A DNA stretch of 64,000 nucleotides from Limonium bicolor (GCA_023374045.1 CM041776.1:345959636-346023635), one strand, 5' to 3'; counted from the first letter of the stretch, positions 1 through 12,410 are shown. The notes: generated by a model not told the origin, from the sequence alone. Made by a program: numbers and translations.

Positions 1-94
1 TTGGTTTAGTCCTATGGATAGTCAAGGTTGCATTGAAACCCTCCACAAAGTTTGACGTATTGTCTGGACACTTTATCTGTTTACACAAAATCGG

Positions 95-2968
95 TCATAT
101 AGATTTACAATTATAGGCAAAGAATAATGTCACAAGCATTTGGTGTAGACAATATACCTCTTGGTCAAAATTGTGTCGTGCCCAGCACTCCAAAGGGATA
201 TCACTTAGATATGTGAATGCACTGAGTTCCATCTCCCTAATGCGCGCTACTGCTTTTCCAAAACTGTACTCGGAGAATGCATTTGCGGCTGACCAAAATG
301 CTTGCCTACATAACATGACGAACTTGTCAGTGTTAACATAACTCACTAATAATAACAGAAACAGTTTGATAAAACATGGTACTTACATCATTTTTGGACC
401 AGGATATGTTTTTCTGAAATTCACGTACAAGTGCCGGCAACAGTACCTCCTTTGGCTTCGTGGAAACCAACTGGTTAGAACTTGGTCGATTCCCTACGAG
501 TAAAAGGAAGGACACATTATAATAGGTGCCGCAATAACATGTAGAAATGTCCACATAAAACCCTTGTTTATGTTTTGAAGTTCATGAAATATCCTTATGT
601 GATAGGGATATTTCGTGAACTTCAACAAATAAAAAGGGGTATATCGTGAACTTACGAACATAAACAGGGTTATATCGTGAACTTAAAAATATGTACAGGG
701 GTATATCATGAACTTTAAAACATTAACAAACCCATGTTAATATTTTGAAGTTCACAATATACCCCTAAATGACAGGGATATATCATGAACTTCAACAAAT
801 AAAACAGGGGTATGTCGTGTACTTTAAAATATGAACAGGGTATTTCGTAAACTGTATAACTTAATGTTTAAGTGTTGAAATTACCTTCTGCCTATCTGAT
901 ATAAATGTCCAAGTGAGTGGTTCACCTTCTCCTATTAGATTCTTCAGACAGCTCAGAAAGTACTCCCACGTCTCGGTTCTCTCCTCTCGCACGACAGCGT
1001 ACGTGAATGGAAAAATCTCTTGGTTAGCATCAAGACCCACGGCTGAAAGCAAAACACCTCTGTAGTACCCTTTCAAATGGCACCCGTCTATCCCTATAAG
1101 GGGTCTGCAGCCAGATTTAAACCCTCTCACTAATGCACTGAATGCAATGAAGCATTTGGTGTGAATGCGAAAGGCGGAGCAGATGGGACTGGGCAGTTTG
1201 TGAAGGAACCTGGGTTAGTTATCCGCAGGACTTCCATATACTGAGGTATCAAAGTGTAAGACTCCTCATGGTTCCCTTCAACCATTTGTGCCCCAAAGCC
1301 CTTACCTTATAAGCAACACCCCTACCAATCTGAATTCCATATCTCTCATTGTAAATCCGCTTTACGGTTTTTCCAGAAATTTTAGGATTAGCCTTTATGT
1401 CTGTCAACAGCCGATTTGTTATCCATTTGAATGTTGCCATTGGATTCTTTTCCAGTTTGTCACAGGTGTGGTCCCCAGAGATGGACCTTATCTGCCAGCT
1501 CCATTTGTCTTTGGTACTTATTGCTGTTATACGCCATTCACAGTCAGGGAAAGCACACAACCCTCTGAACCTTACCTTGTATGATTTATTTCTGACCAGA
1601 TCAAACCCATTCTGCACACAGTAATCTCTCAGCACTTCCATAAAATGTTCTTTGTCCATAAAAATCATACGCTTCTCCAATGCTATTCCTCCAAAGTCTG
1701 CCTCTGTATAATAATGACCATTCATGGTTCTTGCACCATTGCCCGCATCTCCATCACTTCCATCATCCATAGCATCAAAATCATCAGGATCATATGACTT
1801 ACCAGCTTCACCATCTTCACTTTCTATGGCATTGCCTTCATCATCTTCACTTTCTTTGTCACTGCCTTCACCAGCTTCAGTACTTTCCCCATCTGATGAA
1901 TCCTCATCAACTGAATCAGCCTCCGCTTCAAATGAACCGTCATCTGAACTTACACCTTCAACAATATCATCATTCTGACTCTCAACCCTAGCCTTATCAG
2001 CCGCGGCTCGTTTGGGTCTCTCCGTAGTAGGTGGGTCCTCACTCACGTTTGAATTATCAGTAGCAAACCCTTGAGCACCATCCTCATTTCCTGATTGACT
2101 ATGAGATGCCCGATGCTTTGCTCTTGCTGTGGCTGATATTTTTCTGTTGAGACTGCAATGTCCCAATGTCAGTACAGATAATACTATAGCATTTATCAAC
2201 CCACACTGATAAGAAAATGACAATTATCAAAAGCACATACCTAGGGGTATTAGTGGCAACAGAAGCGGATGACCTGCGTGGTGGATTTGAGGATTGATCC
2301 TGGGAATGCTCAGTATTTGCAACATCAGGTTGAACATCAGGGTGAACATCAAGTTGAACATCAGGTTGCACATCTTCTGGCACATTACCTTGCACATGTT
2401 CTGGCACATTAGCTTGCACATGCTCTGGCCCATCAGTTTGCACATCTGGTGGATCGTCAAACCCATCCAAACCATCATAGTAATCAAAACTACCACCATC
2501 TTCAACATCAACACCAGTGTTTGAAGGAGAGACTGGAGGTGGGGTTGAATGTGGATTCGAAGGAGAGACAACGGGTGGGGTTGAATGCAGATTCGAGTGA
2601 GAAGGAGAGACAAGGGGTGGGGTTGAATGGGGATTGGAGTGTGAAGGAGAGACATGAGGTGTGGTCGAATGTGGATTCGAGTGAGTAGGGGAAACCGTGG
2701 GTGATGGATTTAGGGTTTCTCGTTCTGTAGGGGGAGACGGATTTAAGGTTTTTGGTGAGGGATCATCAAGTATTTCAATGTTCGTAACTTTACTCAACCT
2801 GAATGAAGGCTTCTGGGTACATTGTGGTTCCGAATCATCTTCGTCTAGGTTTACAACTGGAGACTCGCCAGGAATTTCCACTTTGTAATATGACTTGCCG
2901 ATGGAAAAATCCTGGATATCCTCGACAGTTACTTTGACTTCGATCTTCTTTCGGTGCTCATACAACAT
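95..2968 (-). pseudogene. MuDR-type transposase, multi-exon, frameshifted
   Basis: This is a decayed DDE transposase of the MULE superfamily. Reading leftwards, exon 1 (about 2968-2241) is a low-complexity N-terminal region with two repeat blocks, SPSHSNPHSTPP-like and DVQPDVQ-like. A clean 88-bp intron (2153-2240, GTATGTG...TTGCAG) leads to exon 2 (2152 to about 1270), with an acidic S/D/E-rich stretch and then the MuDR N-terminal DNA-binding region (FMEVLRDYCVQNGFDL, CAFPDCEW, ISGDHTC). The catalytic region follows: GCRPLIGIDGCHLKG carries the first Asp and FISDRQK near 875 the second. C-terminal residues typical of MULEs (AFWSAANAFSEYSF, YLSDIPLECWARHNF) sit at 95-346. At least two frame changes lie between 1130 and 1260, so no full protein can be made. 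The zinc-knuckle end is beyond the window. Confidence 0.8.
560..860. repeat. Array of GGGGTATATCGTGAACTT-like motifs inside the MULE
   Basis: Between the catalytic-core coding segment and the C-terminal segment the sequence is filled by about ten diverged copies of a ~35-bp motif, an A-rich lead, then aGGGGTATATCGTGAACTT, in both orientations (for example at 600-700, and inverted at 735-765). The same core occurs in the subterminal region at 3480-3614, so transposon-end sequence seems to be present in this probable intron. Confidence 0.7.
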
Positions 2969-3447
2969 GCGTTAAGGGTTTCATCGCTGTTTATCACCAC
3001 TTCTTCGTCATCCTCAGGACTTGTGAACTTGAAAACTGGGTTTTGAGGAGGGAGAGCAGTGAGTTGTTTACTAGCTTCTTAAAGAACGTTGAATAAGAAC
3101 TTGAAAAATGTCAGCTTTGGTGCATCCTTGTCCATCACTCTGTACTCCCATGCATTGTCGCCTAAGCGGAAAACCACCCACAGACCTCCCGCTCTGCCCA
3201 TTGTTGACGACGACAGTCAACCCCGACAGTGGATGCAGCAGTGCGACCGAAAATAGAAACCGAAATTTTGTAAAACTGAAGCGAAGGAAGAATATTGGCG
3301 ACGGTGTGTTCGTGGGTTGAGGAAATGGAGGGAAAGCGGGAGAATGTTGATCGTCGTTGACGAGAGAGAAGAGGGAAACAGTGGTTTTACAGTGATAGTA
3401 AAAAATTAGGGTAAAAGTCGGTCAAAGGCAAAATAGTCAATTCACGT

Positions 3448-3465
3448 GGGGGGGGGGGGGGGGGG
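3448..3465 (+). repeat. Homopolymer of 18 G
   Basis: Eighteen consecutive G residues directly follow TTCACGT, just outside the MULE 5' coding part. The length is likely to vary between individuals and between sequencing runs. Confidence 0.95.
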
Positions 3466-3479
3466 TTAAAGGAGCTTTT

Positions 3480-3614
3480 GACGTCTGTTTCAAAAAAGGG
3501 GTATTTTGTGAATTATGAAAGAAAACAGGGGTATCTTGTGACAAAGTTTCAAAAAAGGGGTATATTGTGAATTACGAAAGAAAACAGGGGTATATTGTGA
3601 ATTTTCCCTTTGAA
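3480..3614. repeat. MULE subterminal repeats, right end
   Basis: Four near-identical units alternate: CAAAAAAGGGGTATtTTGTGAATTa and GAAAGAAAACAGGGGTATcTTGTGA. They match the motif array at 560-860 and end at GTGAATTTTCCC, where ordinary AT-rich sequence begins. They probably form the inner or terminal part of the element's end. Confidence 0.6.
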
Positions 3615-5183
3615 TTTTTCATCCTTTACAATATTAAATAAAAATGTTATACATTTTTTGACGCCTAGGTTCATTTTGTAATTTTTTTTGTTGAAAGTAA
3701 CAAAAAGTGATCTTCCAATCTTAATCATTATCCGCTCAATGACCTCAAATAAATATACATAAAAGTTATTTCTAATAACATCCAGTTGCAATGTTCAGAG
3801 TCAAGATATTTTATGGATTATGAAACCTTCTACAAAATCTTAAGAACTTTTTGTTTCTTTATATTTTATTAAGATATAATTCACATATTAAAAACATAAA
3901 CAAAAATGAAATTGGGATCGACGATGTCGTAGGTACATACTATGGATCTCGAGTGTAGCCTCGTAAAATTGTGCGATTGAATTATGTTTCTGTGAAGATC
4001 CTACATGGTTTCGATGCTACCTACGATCCTAATCATAACGATGAATTTGGATCGTAAGATCATGGGATCGAATCATGATTCTGTGAACACTGGTTTGAAG
4101 TAGACAAATTTGACAGATGGATCCAACCCATTTCATCATTGCTTCAACCCACGCTACAAAACAGATAGACTAAATATTTTGAATCTTTGATACGATATGA
4201 TTTCTACTCATTCATTTTAGAGAAGTTTTATTCACCTATCTTTCCATTAGAATTTATAATTTGTATTTGGTTGTTCAAACTTCCTAAAAGTTGTTGTGGA
4301 ATGAGATTTATTGATGATAAAATGCTATTTTTTAGACCATTTAAATGCATAAATAATGTGTATCTGTATAAAATGTGAACTCGAGTCATCTAATCCTGTA
4401 ATAATAAGAAAGTCACATGATTCCTAATATATGAGTTATGTATCTTGTATCTGACTAATATGAATTTAGACTGTGGCCGCTGGCCACTAATCCAGCTCAT
4501 AAAGTTTGTGGATTATCCAAAATAATGGGTTGGAAACTTTTAATCTTAACCCACAAAAGAATAAATAGATGTCATGTTGATTTAAAATGGCCATGTCCAG
4601 TTCAAAGAAACTTAGAGGTCGCTCAAGGATGTAATGCCAGCGGCATTTGAAGATCTTTATGTTCGTCATTGGGCTAGGTGGGAATGGGTTAAGTTGGATG
4701 GTGGATAGTGGAAGATGAAGGCGAAATAAATGTGGATGGATCTTTGGCCCCGTAATACACTTTTATCACTTCTTTCTCATCCCACTTGGTTGGTTATGAA
4801 CCTCATGGTAAACTATTTTGTAGATAGGTAGGCTTGGATTATACTTAAACCTCTTATTCAGAATCATTGTGCCTTTATTTTAGGTATATCTTTAAAGCTA
4901 ATACCCCTCATAAGACGAAGTTTATTTCCCTTAAAAAAAATTAAGGCGAAAGTGAGATGGAGCAAGATCAAACCGTAAATTCAACATATCAATTGTCAAT
5001 CTTTACTTGAGTTTTCTTTAGGATACTGTCGTTTGTGTGGAGGTGATGATCTGCGATATGTTGATCTCTTCTTCTTTATTGGTAGTTGTTGATGTTGATT
5101 AGTGAAGATGGTAATCAAGTTAGATTCGCATTTTTAATTCTTGATTTTCCATATCGTATAATCAATGGTTAAATTAACTTTAC
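3615..5183. other. AT-rich intergenic sequence, no gene seen
   Basis: No open frame with recognisable protein content was found. Around 3915-4085 there are several GGATCG-containing direct repeats (GGGATCGacgatgtcg, GGATCGtaagatcatGGGATCG, attctgtgaacac versus tttctgtgaagat), possibly the remains of a short repeat. Confidence 0.5.
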
Positions 5184-5191
5184 GCTGGAAG

Positions 5192-5460
5192 CAGGGGCGG
5201 ACCTATTCACGTGCGTAGTGTGTCTACTGACACACTACGAAAAAAAAAATCTTAAAATTTTACTTATATTTTGATATATATGTTATGAGACTTAAACTTT
5301 TTAGATACATGATCTTATATTTTGACACATATGTTATGAGACTTAAGTTTTTTAAATACATGATCTTATATTTTGACACATATATTATGAGACTTAAACT
5401 TTTTAAATACATGATCTTATATTTTGACTCATATGTTATGAATTCCTGGGTCCGCCATTA
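5192..5460. mobile_element. hAT-type MITE with exact 8-bp target duplication
   Basis: The 269-bp element begins CAGGGGCGGACC and ends GGGTCCGCCATTA, so the ends share an inverted GGCGGACC core. It is flanked on both sides by GCTGGAAG (5184-5191 and 5461-5468), an exact 8-bp duplication as made by hAT transposases. Inside it are a perfect 11-bp hairpin (5214-5224 pairing with 5229-5239, loop TACT) and a 51-bp tandem repeat. It has no coding capacity. Confidence 0.88.
5263..5445. repeat. 51-bp tandem repeat inside the MITE, about 3.5 copies
   Basis: Units start at 5263, 5314, 5365 and 5416 with CTTATATTTTGA and run through TATGTTATGAGACTTAA to ATACATGAT. The spacing is exactly 51 bp each time and only a few substitutions separate the copies. 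Confidence 0.95.
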
Positions 5461-5468
5461 GCTGGAAG

Positions 5469-6431
5469 TGATTTTTTCATATATTTTACTAATCGTGTAT
5501 AGGTGTAATATACATTGCGTGCAAGATAGTTATAGACACAGGAAAATAGCCCTAGACAAATAAATCCAACCGCACTCTAGATAGAGTTCCGACAGGGTTT
5601 GTTGATGTGTAAACAGCAATTCTATGGCTATAGAGATTTTTAGTTTGGCTATTTTGATTATCAAATCCTAGATTGGTTAAATGTTTTGTAATGCGACTGA
5701 GTACACAACTTTGTTAGAGCCAAAAAGGCTAACACCCTTTGCGAAAATGCTACTCCCAAATAAATGACCGAAGAAGGCCTAAAATGTCAATGCACTAGAG
5801 TCTTAGAAGGAAATTGTGAAGGCAAGTAATAGACTTGCAACATAAATTGATGGGTTTTGGAATATACCTGCTTCAGGTAAGTGACCCGTAATTAAGATTC
5901 TATAGTAAAAAAAAAAACCAAATCGACGGTCTGATATAGTAGTAACTTTACAAAAAGTAAAAGTATTAAACAAATGCAAAGCAAAGGTATAAAGCACGTG
6001 AATATTTTTCCGGGGCCCATCAACTCCAAGCTGGGCCACGTCGATACACGCTTACCGCAAAGAGAAGACAACTCGTCACAAAAATGCAAAATCTAACACC
6101 AGAGCTTACCACATTCAATTGCAATGCGGATACACGCAGCTATTTTCGTAAGAGACGCCATAATGGCAGAGCCATTGGGAAGTTATGCACAAGCCATGAA
6201 TGAATATGGCGGATAAACACATTGAATTAGATTAAAGAAAGCCAGATAGCAAGTCAAAACAGGGGTGAGAAAGAAGAACAGATTACAAACAAGTCAATAA
6301 AGAGTTCTCTTTTTTTTTCACAGCTAAAAGCCTCGTAATCATTTCATGACATTGAACACCAGGTCGGCCAGGGGGTTTTAAAATACATCACATTACTCAA
6401 AGTGATCGTACTGGGATGTTAGTTTGGAGCT
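5469..6431. other. Region downstream of TONNEAU1, no gene seen
   Basis: AT-rich sequence lying 3' of the TONNEAU1 stop codon on the minus strand. No protein-coding signal is convincing. It probably includes the gene's 3' untranslated region near 6300-6431. Confidence 0.5.
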
Positions 6432-9400
6432 CTACATGTGGTCTACTCCGCCTTCATCCTCAGAGGTCCCATCTCCAGAATGTCTGCAGACCAATTTAGT
6501 GATCACGGATGAGATTACTTTGTTGCTGATCAAATCTCATCAGTGAGAAATTAATTTGATTCACTTCACAGTTCACACCACGTCCATCCCAAGAAGAAGA
6601 AAAACATCAATAATACTCAAAAAGAGGTGTACTGTTTTCTTTAAGAGAAACTTATAGCCCGTTTGTTACCAATTTATAAGGTTACTCTTCTCTAGCTGAA
6701 TCTTTATGAAAGTGGAAATGATGGACTTATTGCACCTTAAAATTAAGTTCACTCATCTATCAAGGGAAGTCTGTTGCCACTAGAATATAAATTTTCAAAC
6801 AAAAAAGGTTAAATGGGTTCAGAAAGCTAACCGCCAAGAGGGTGTTATATTCCGAGTTTTCCTATCCAACTGCAAGTTTTCTAATGCAGCTTGAGCGCGA
6901 ATTACTTCTTCTGGAAGTTCTTCCTGATCAGACTCCAGTTGTAGTCATCCCGTCTATATCCCGAGACAGATGACCCTGCCCTTCGATCTACCACAAAAGG
7001 TAAACCAAAGAGATAAATGATAGTGCAATTTTAAAAGTTAACCAAGAGAGAAAAAAAAAAGAAGTCAAGAAAGAGTACCTGAAGTCTGGGAAGATGGAAG
7101 AGGCCTATAAGATCAATGCCCAGCGGTTTTCAGCAGGTCAAGAAACAAAATCAGCAAAACGATAACAGGGGATTAATAATGCAACTCAAGTGGAACAAGG
7201 CATATCAATAATTTTTTGAGAACTTATAGGGTCAGAGAGAGATGGCTTCAACCTTCCAAGAGGGGGTAAGCCTCCAGCAACAGTTGTTGTTGATGATGAC
7301 GAAGATGGTCTTCTCATGTTACGGGCATCTGTATTAGATAAAGATTCATTTCTTCCGCTGCCTCTGGATTGGGACAAATTCTGCATGAGAAGGACAAATT
7401 TTAAAAACCAGTTCTATAAAAAACTTCTAATGCTCAAAACATGAGAACCCACTGAACCTCAAATTTTAAGAACCCTTCAAGGACATCTAACAGCAATGGC
7501 CCACTATCTCCATTTCGGTTGAGATTGTATCCATTTTTTATACTGAATTCCGTCAACTCAGCCTTCCATGAATCCTTAGGCATATTACAACACCGATTGA
7601 ATATATAAGTATCAAAATCAAAGGCCTGAAATTTAAAAAATATTACAATTATAGATACCAGAGAAAGAATATACCAAATTACACTCGGGAAGGTAAACTT
7701 TAAGCGTATGATTTAGTTGAGCCCAGTCCAAGTACTCACATAAGAGCTGTTAAAAGCCTCCCTGCAATCAAACAAAATCCATCTCCATTAAAAGGTTAGG
7801 AATCATGCTATCAAATAAATAGGACTTAACAGAAGATACTAAGATTGTACCCAGCTTCTTTTTCTGTTCCATAAAAGGTTTAACATCTAAAGTCAAGGAA
7901 GCTAACATGAGAATCAAGTGTAGGTTAGAAACAAAAGCTCATGCAGTTGATACTGCCCCAAACATGGTTTCAGTTTCCTTGATATTTGCAACAAGTATTT
8001 ATATCAGTATAGTAATCATGTAAATGCTTAGTTAAATGTCTGGTCAAGAATGAGCTAGACAGCATCAAGTTAGTGGAGGCTCTCATCAATGACGAACGAA
8101 AAAACATCAATAATGGTAGTTTGCTGAAGGGAATAGTGTGTTATGACTACATAACATAAGTCAGAAATTTAGTTGTCCTAAATCTGGCCCGGCTTATATG
8201 GCATCGCATGATATGTGCCACTGCCACAGCCTTATAGTTAGCACATACAATAACGGAATAAGCTTTCCTCTTAATTCTGTTATAACAGTTTTCATGTCGT
8301 TTTACTTATACACCAATTTAAGGTCTAGGAGCTTGGGTTCTATGCAGTTACTTGTTCCAGTTCTATTTTTAGGATGGGTATCCCTTTGAATCAGCTTATT
8401 CTGAAGCAAGAATGAATCTATCTATCCCTGAAACCCTGCCTTTCTTTGAGGTTTTAAAAAAGATCATTGTTCAGTCAAGGGACACTAAAGTTACATAACA
8501 ACGCTGATTACATTGTAATGTTTGGATGGATTAATTGATTTGGAAATGTTAAAAAATTAGGGGAGATGCTGCCAAATTTTTGACGTGATTTAACGGTTAA
8601 ACTTTAGGTTCGTTGTCATTTCTAATGTTGTTGTTTCTTTGTTTATGCAGCAGGACAGCAATATTCTGATTTCTCACTGTCCAAGATAGCGCCTTCACTG
8701 TTGAAGCTAGCGCCCACTGTCCAACCTTGACCGTCTGCTGTACGCTCATACAATAACAGAATAGCTTTCCTCTTAATTCTGTTATAACATTTTTCATGTG
8801 GTTTTACTTATACACCAATTTACGGTCTAGGAGCTTGTTTGATTGCCCAAACTTTATGTTTACATGGTTCTAGATGACGCTGGTCATATGTCATATTTTC
8901 TAAAGAAGCTTGGGTTCTATGCGGTTACTTGTTCCAATTCTATTTTTAGGATGGGTATCCCTTTGAATCAGCCATATTCTAAAGCAAGAATGCATCTATC
9001 TCTCCCTGAACCCTGCCTTTCTTTGAGGTTTTAAAAAAGATCATTGTTCAGTAATGGGACACTAAAGTTACATAACAACCAAAACTTTCAAAATAAAGAC
9101 TTACACCTTGGTGCAACAGTAGATTGCTGTCCTTAAATTAACTCTAGGTGTTTCACAGGGAAAGCATACTAAAGTTCCCGGGTTTTAAGCCATAGAAATA
9201 CAAATATATAAGTTTTTGGGAAATGACTAATCCATTTAAGAATAGCGCAACAAGGCACCTGAAGGAGAAGCATGGAGTTGTTTGGCACGATCATTGCAGC
9301 TTCCCAACAACGCAGGGGGCAAGCCTTCCTCCTTCTCAACTACACGATCCTCTTCTTCAATTGCCTCAAACACACTTGCTCTAAGCTCCGCCTGCCAAAA

Positions 9401-10676
9401 CCACCCAAATTAAAGGCAAGCATTTTACTTCAATAAGACTTGACCAGCATAAGTACCATAAAAGTATAACATTCCGATTGACTGTCTTGTTTACTATTGA
9501 ATGTCATTTGACTTCAATATTTAACATGTAAGACAATATGTTTTTACAAATCTAAGTTTTGCAATGGAATCCTAAAACACTATATATCGTATAACTTAGG
9601 TTTACAAAATTATTTTATCTTGTATGTTTAATTTTGGGGTGGGAAAACATGTCAAAAAGCAAACAGAACGATCAAAATGGGACAGAGGTAGTATACCTTA
9701 AATCAACTGTCAGGGCACAATCGCACATTTAGTGTCAGACACATTCCGATAATTTCGAATTGAAGTACGTTAAACATCAATGGTGGAGCCAAGAGTGTTA
9801 AAAACCACAAACACTCCAAAAATTAAATCTGAAAGGGGGAGCAAAACGTCCAGAGGCCGCATGCTAGAGAAGCAACTGTGCCTCTCAGGATGAAATGGCA
9901 GAGTTAATAAAATACAGGATTAAAGGGATGGTAATATCAAATCCACCACGAGAGAAAAGAAGTATCATACAGGTTACGAATTATTAGATTTACCATCTCC
10001 AAATTATTGGGACTATGCAGATACTAAGGTATGAGAAAGGAGACGACAAAAGATGTCAATGTGCAGACTGGGGAGAGGTTTACTCACTATCAACCACGGG
10101 AACAGAAATTCCATCATGAAAAAAATGGAGACCAACGTCAAAGCTGGATAGTTAGTAGCAAAAGAGACAAAAAAATTCTATCCGCACTTAATGCTCATAC
10201 TTATAATTCAATCCGCGACTTGGATACAGTGCATTCATCGTGAACTAATGGAATTAAGATAATGTGTCACTGTTGAATTTAAACCAACGACTCAACGAGA
10301 ACAACATAAAGAGGGGCCGAAATACTCAAGGCAACATAATTACATTTCTGTGAGGGTCGGGAAGATCTACTACCACTGCTAAAGCGAAGGAGACCTAGAC
10401 GCCAAAAAGTCAGGCCCAAGATAGATCTGCAAGTCGTTCAACATTCGAGGTCCCTGGAACCCTAATCGCAAAGTTGTAACTTGAACGATAAAGCATTTCC
10501 CAGGATTTTAACACCCAAGGTGATAAATTAAGATAACTAACGCAAAATTAACACCTGGACAGGAGGGCAAGGAGACGGGAAGATCTTACCCGGATCTTAG
10601 CAAGGACGCCCTTCTTCTCAAGGGTCCGTGTGACCAATGTTTTAAGCTCCATCATTTCTCTCGTGTAATCGTCCAT
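6432..10676 (-). pseudogene. TON1: TONNEAU1 (TON1) homologue, seven exons, two apparent frameshifts
   Basis: TON1 is the plant relative of human FOP/OFD1-type centrosomal proteins; it acts at the cell cortex in the TTP complex (with TRM and PP2A subunits) to place the preprophase band and order cortical microtubules. Exons on the minus strand: 10590-10676, 9259-9391, 7675-7761, 7458-7625, 7224-7380, 6832-6987, 6432-6483. They begin MDDYTREMMELKTLVTRTLE, include the LisH-like segment (LLTALM, CEYLDWAQLNHTLKVYLPEC) and end SGDGTSEDEGGVDHM. The start matches the family's usual N-terminus. Exon 3 lacks 2 bp between ALM and CEYL, and exon 6 lacks 1 bp after DDYNW, each shifting the frame. Exon 4 also has 15 extra in-frame residues before MPKDSWKAEL if the nearest AG acceptor is used. 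The exon 5/6 junction is the least certain. It is either a decayed copy or an intact gene with assembly indels. Confidence 0.88.
8241..9080. repeat. Duplicated ~250-bp segment within TON1 intron 2
   Basis: Copy 1 (about 8241-8500) and copy 2 (about 8743-9080) share CATACAATAACGGAATA, TTATACACCAATTTA, GGATGGGTATCCCTTTGAATC and GGTTTTAAAAAAGATCATTG in the same order. Copy 2 has ~79 extra bases (from about 8838), bounded by AGCTTG on both sides, which copy 1 lacks. No coding function is evident. Confidence 0.85.
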
Positions 10677-12410
10677 CTTCGAAGACCCCCTTCTCTATCT
10701 CCCCTTCCCCTCTGCTCCTCCACCCGAGCTCGGCTTTCCTGTTAGAAATCGTCCGTCGATGGGTTATTGTTGCAAGTTGCAACCGTGCCAGTTGGGAAAT
10801 TAGAAAGAGGCAAGGGGAAGAGATGGGAGAACGGGAAATAGATGTCTCACAGGAGAACATACGTTTCAAACAAGGGACAATTACCCAATTCCTTCAATAA
10901 GTCGACTATATTATTATGTTTCACATATATTTACAAATATTGGCTTCCAATATATTAATTTATTAAAAAATTACCAACTTATAGATCACATAAGAGAGTA
11001 CACATTTAAATAATTAAAACGATATGCTTAAAGTAACATTTTTTTGATAAATGTTTAAGTGGATAATTATTCTAATGTATTATGCATAAGTGGTGTTTTA
11101 TTTATAATCTAAAATATATCTATATTTTTCTTATGGGAAAATAATATACAACTATTATTGGGTGTAATGTAAGTTTAACTTACTAATTATTAATTTTAAA
11201 TGTGTTAAAAATAGGGGTGGTAGTACTGATCGGGTAATCGATCCACCCGTCCTCCCGACTCTATATAATGGGTGAAAATCCGAAATAACTGGTGAAAAAT
11301 GGGTGAAGGGTGAAACAAGTGATAGGTCGGGTCGGATGCGGATGAGAATTTTTTCACCATCACCTAGCCCATCACCCGTTTACAGTTTGACCCAAATATT
11401 TTTTCAAAATTATGATAAGACCCCTTGAATTTTACTAAGAATTGTAGTCAAACTCACAAATTTTTTATATAAATTACACTTTGATCATAAAAGTTACTAT
11501 AAATTTACAATCAACGTCTAATATATTCTAAAAGTTACAAAAACATACAACAAAAGTCTCATTCGTTTATCAGCCGACCCACTAGTTTCACTTGCGGGTT
11601 CGTCGGGTTCAGATTCGGGTGATCCTTGATATGTGATAGGTTAGGTTCGGGTGGAGCAGGTAAAAACGGGTGACGGGTGCGGGCCCCATTGATTTTGAAG
11701 ATTCTCAATAATATTTTTGTAGTAGGTATGGAATTAACATATTAATTTATATGAAACTTTGCTTTTATAGCACTGAGTTTAAAAAAAAAAAAACTTTTGC
11801 AGTGTCTCGAGTAATTGGGTGAGGGCATCAAAGGGAGATGAAGGTTTAAATGGTTGAAAAATGTTTAATATATAGTTATTCGCAGAATGTAAGTGAGGGG
11901 AAGCATAAGATCGATATGTTGCATCTTGTGGGTTATAAGTAGGGATGATAATTGTTGATGGGTGTCTGTATCACCTGACCACCCAACGGGTGAAAACTCG
12001 CGAAAAACGGATGAAAATGGGTTACGGGTGAAATAGGGCAGGTCCAGGTCGGATTTAGGTGAACGATTTTAACCTGTTCACCCAATCCGTCCACCCATTA
12101 TGTATTTTAATATATAAAAAATAATTAATATATAAAAAATAATTATTCTCTTCACTCAGGGTAATTTTGCAACCCTAATAATTGGCGATAACGAACATAC
12201 AAACTTTGCCCTATTCTTCATTATTTTCTTCTATTTGGGCCTCTACAAAGATAAATGAGTGTCACACTGCCACTGATTCTTCATTCTCTTTTGAACTGGT
12301 AATATACTCAAACTTAACTTCTTCTCTTTGGTGTTTTATTTATTTATTCTAACAGACGTCATTCTCTTCACTCAGGGTAATTTTGCAACCCTAACTGGTA
12401 AACAAGGAAC
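10677..12410. other. TON1 upstream region and AT-rich sequence with GGGTGA-type repeats
   Basis: The first ~200 bases presumably hold the TON1 promoter and 5' untranslated region. Further on, two blocks (about 11210-11690 and 11940-12110) are rich in GGGTGAAA/CACCCG words and begin AGGGGTGGTAGT and AGGGATGATAAT. This is the look of degraded hAT-like elements, but I cannot pair their ends. A 34-bp direct repeat starting ATTCTCTTCACTCAGGGTAA occurs at about 12145 and 12361. No gene was seen. Confidence 0.5.

Larger units (their letters stand above)
1..3614 (-). mobile_element. MULE (Mutator-like) DNA transposon, left end outside the window
   Basis: The block holds a Mutator-type transposase on the minus strand, so its 5' end lies to the right. 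Upstream of the coding part, around 3480-3614, is a run of short subterminal repeats of the type GGGGTATATTGTGAATT, and the same kind of motif fills an intron at 560-860. The right boundary is placed where these repeats stop; I cannot see a terminal inverted repeat pair or a 9-bp target duplication because the other end is missing. Family assignment rests on the transposase; the exact boundary is an inference. Confidence 0.75.

Noticed and set aside
1288..1991. Plus-strand frames rich in Ser/Pro/Leu
   Set aside because: Antisense shadows of the acidic Ser/Asp/Glu-rich region of the MULE transposase.
8843..9034. 63-codon plus-strand frame in TON1 intron 2
   Set aside because: Part of an intronic duplication; the other copy does not keep the frame.
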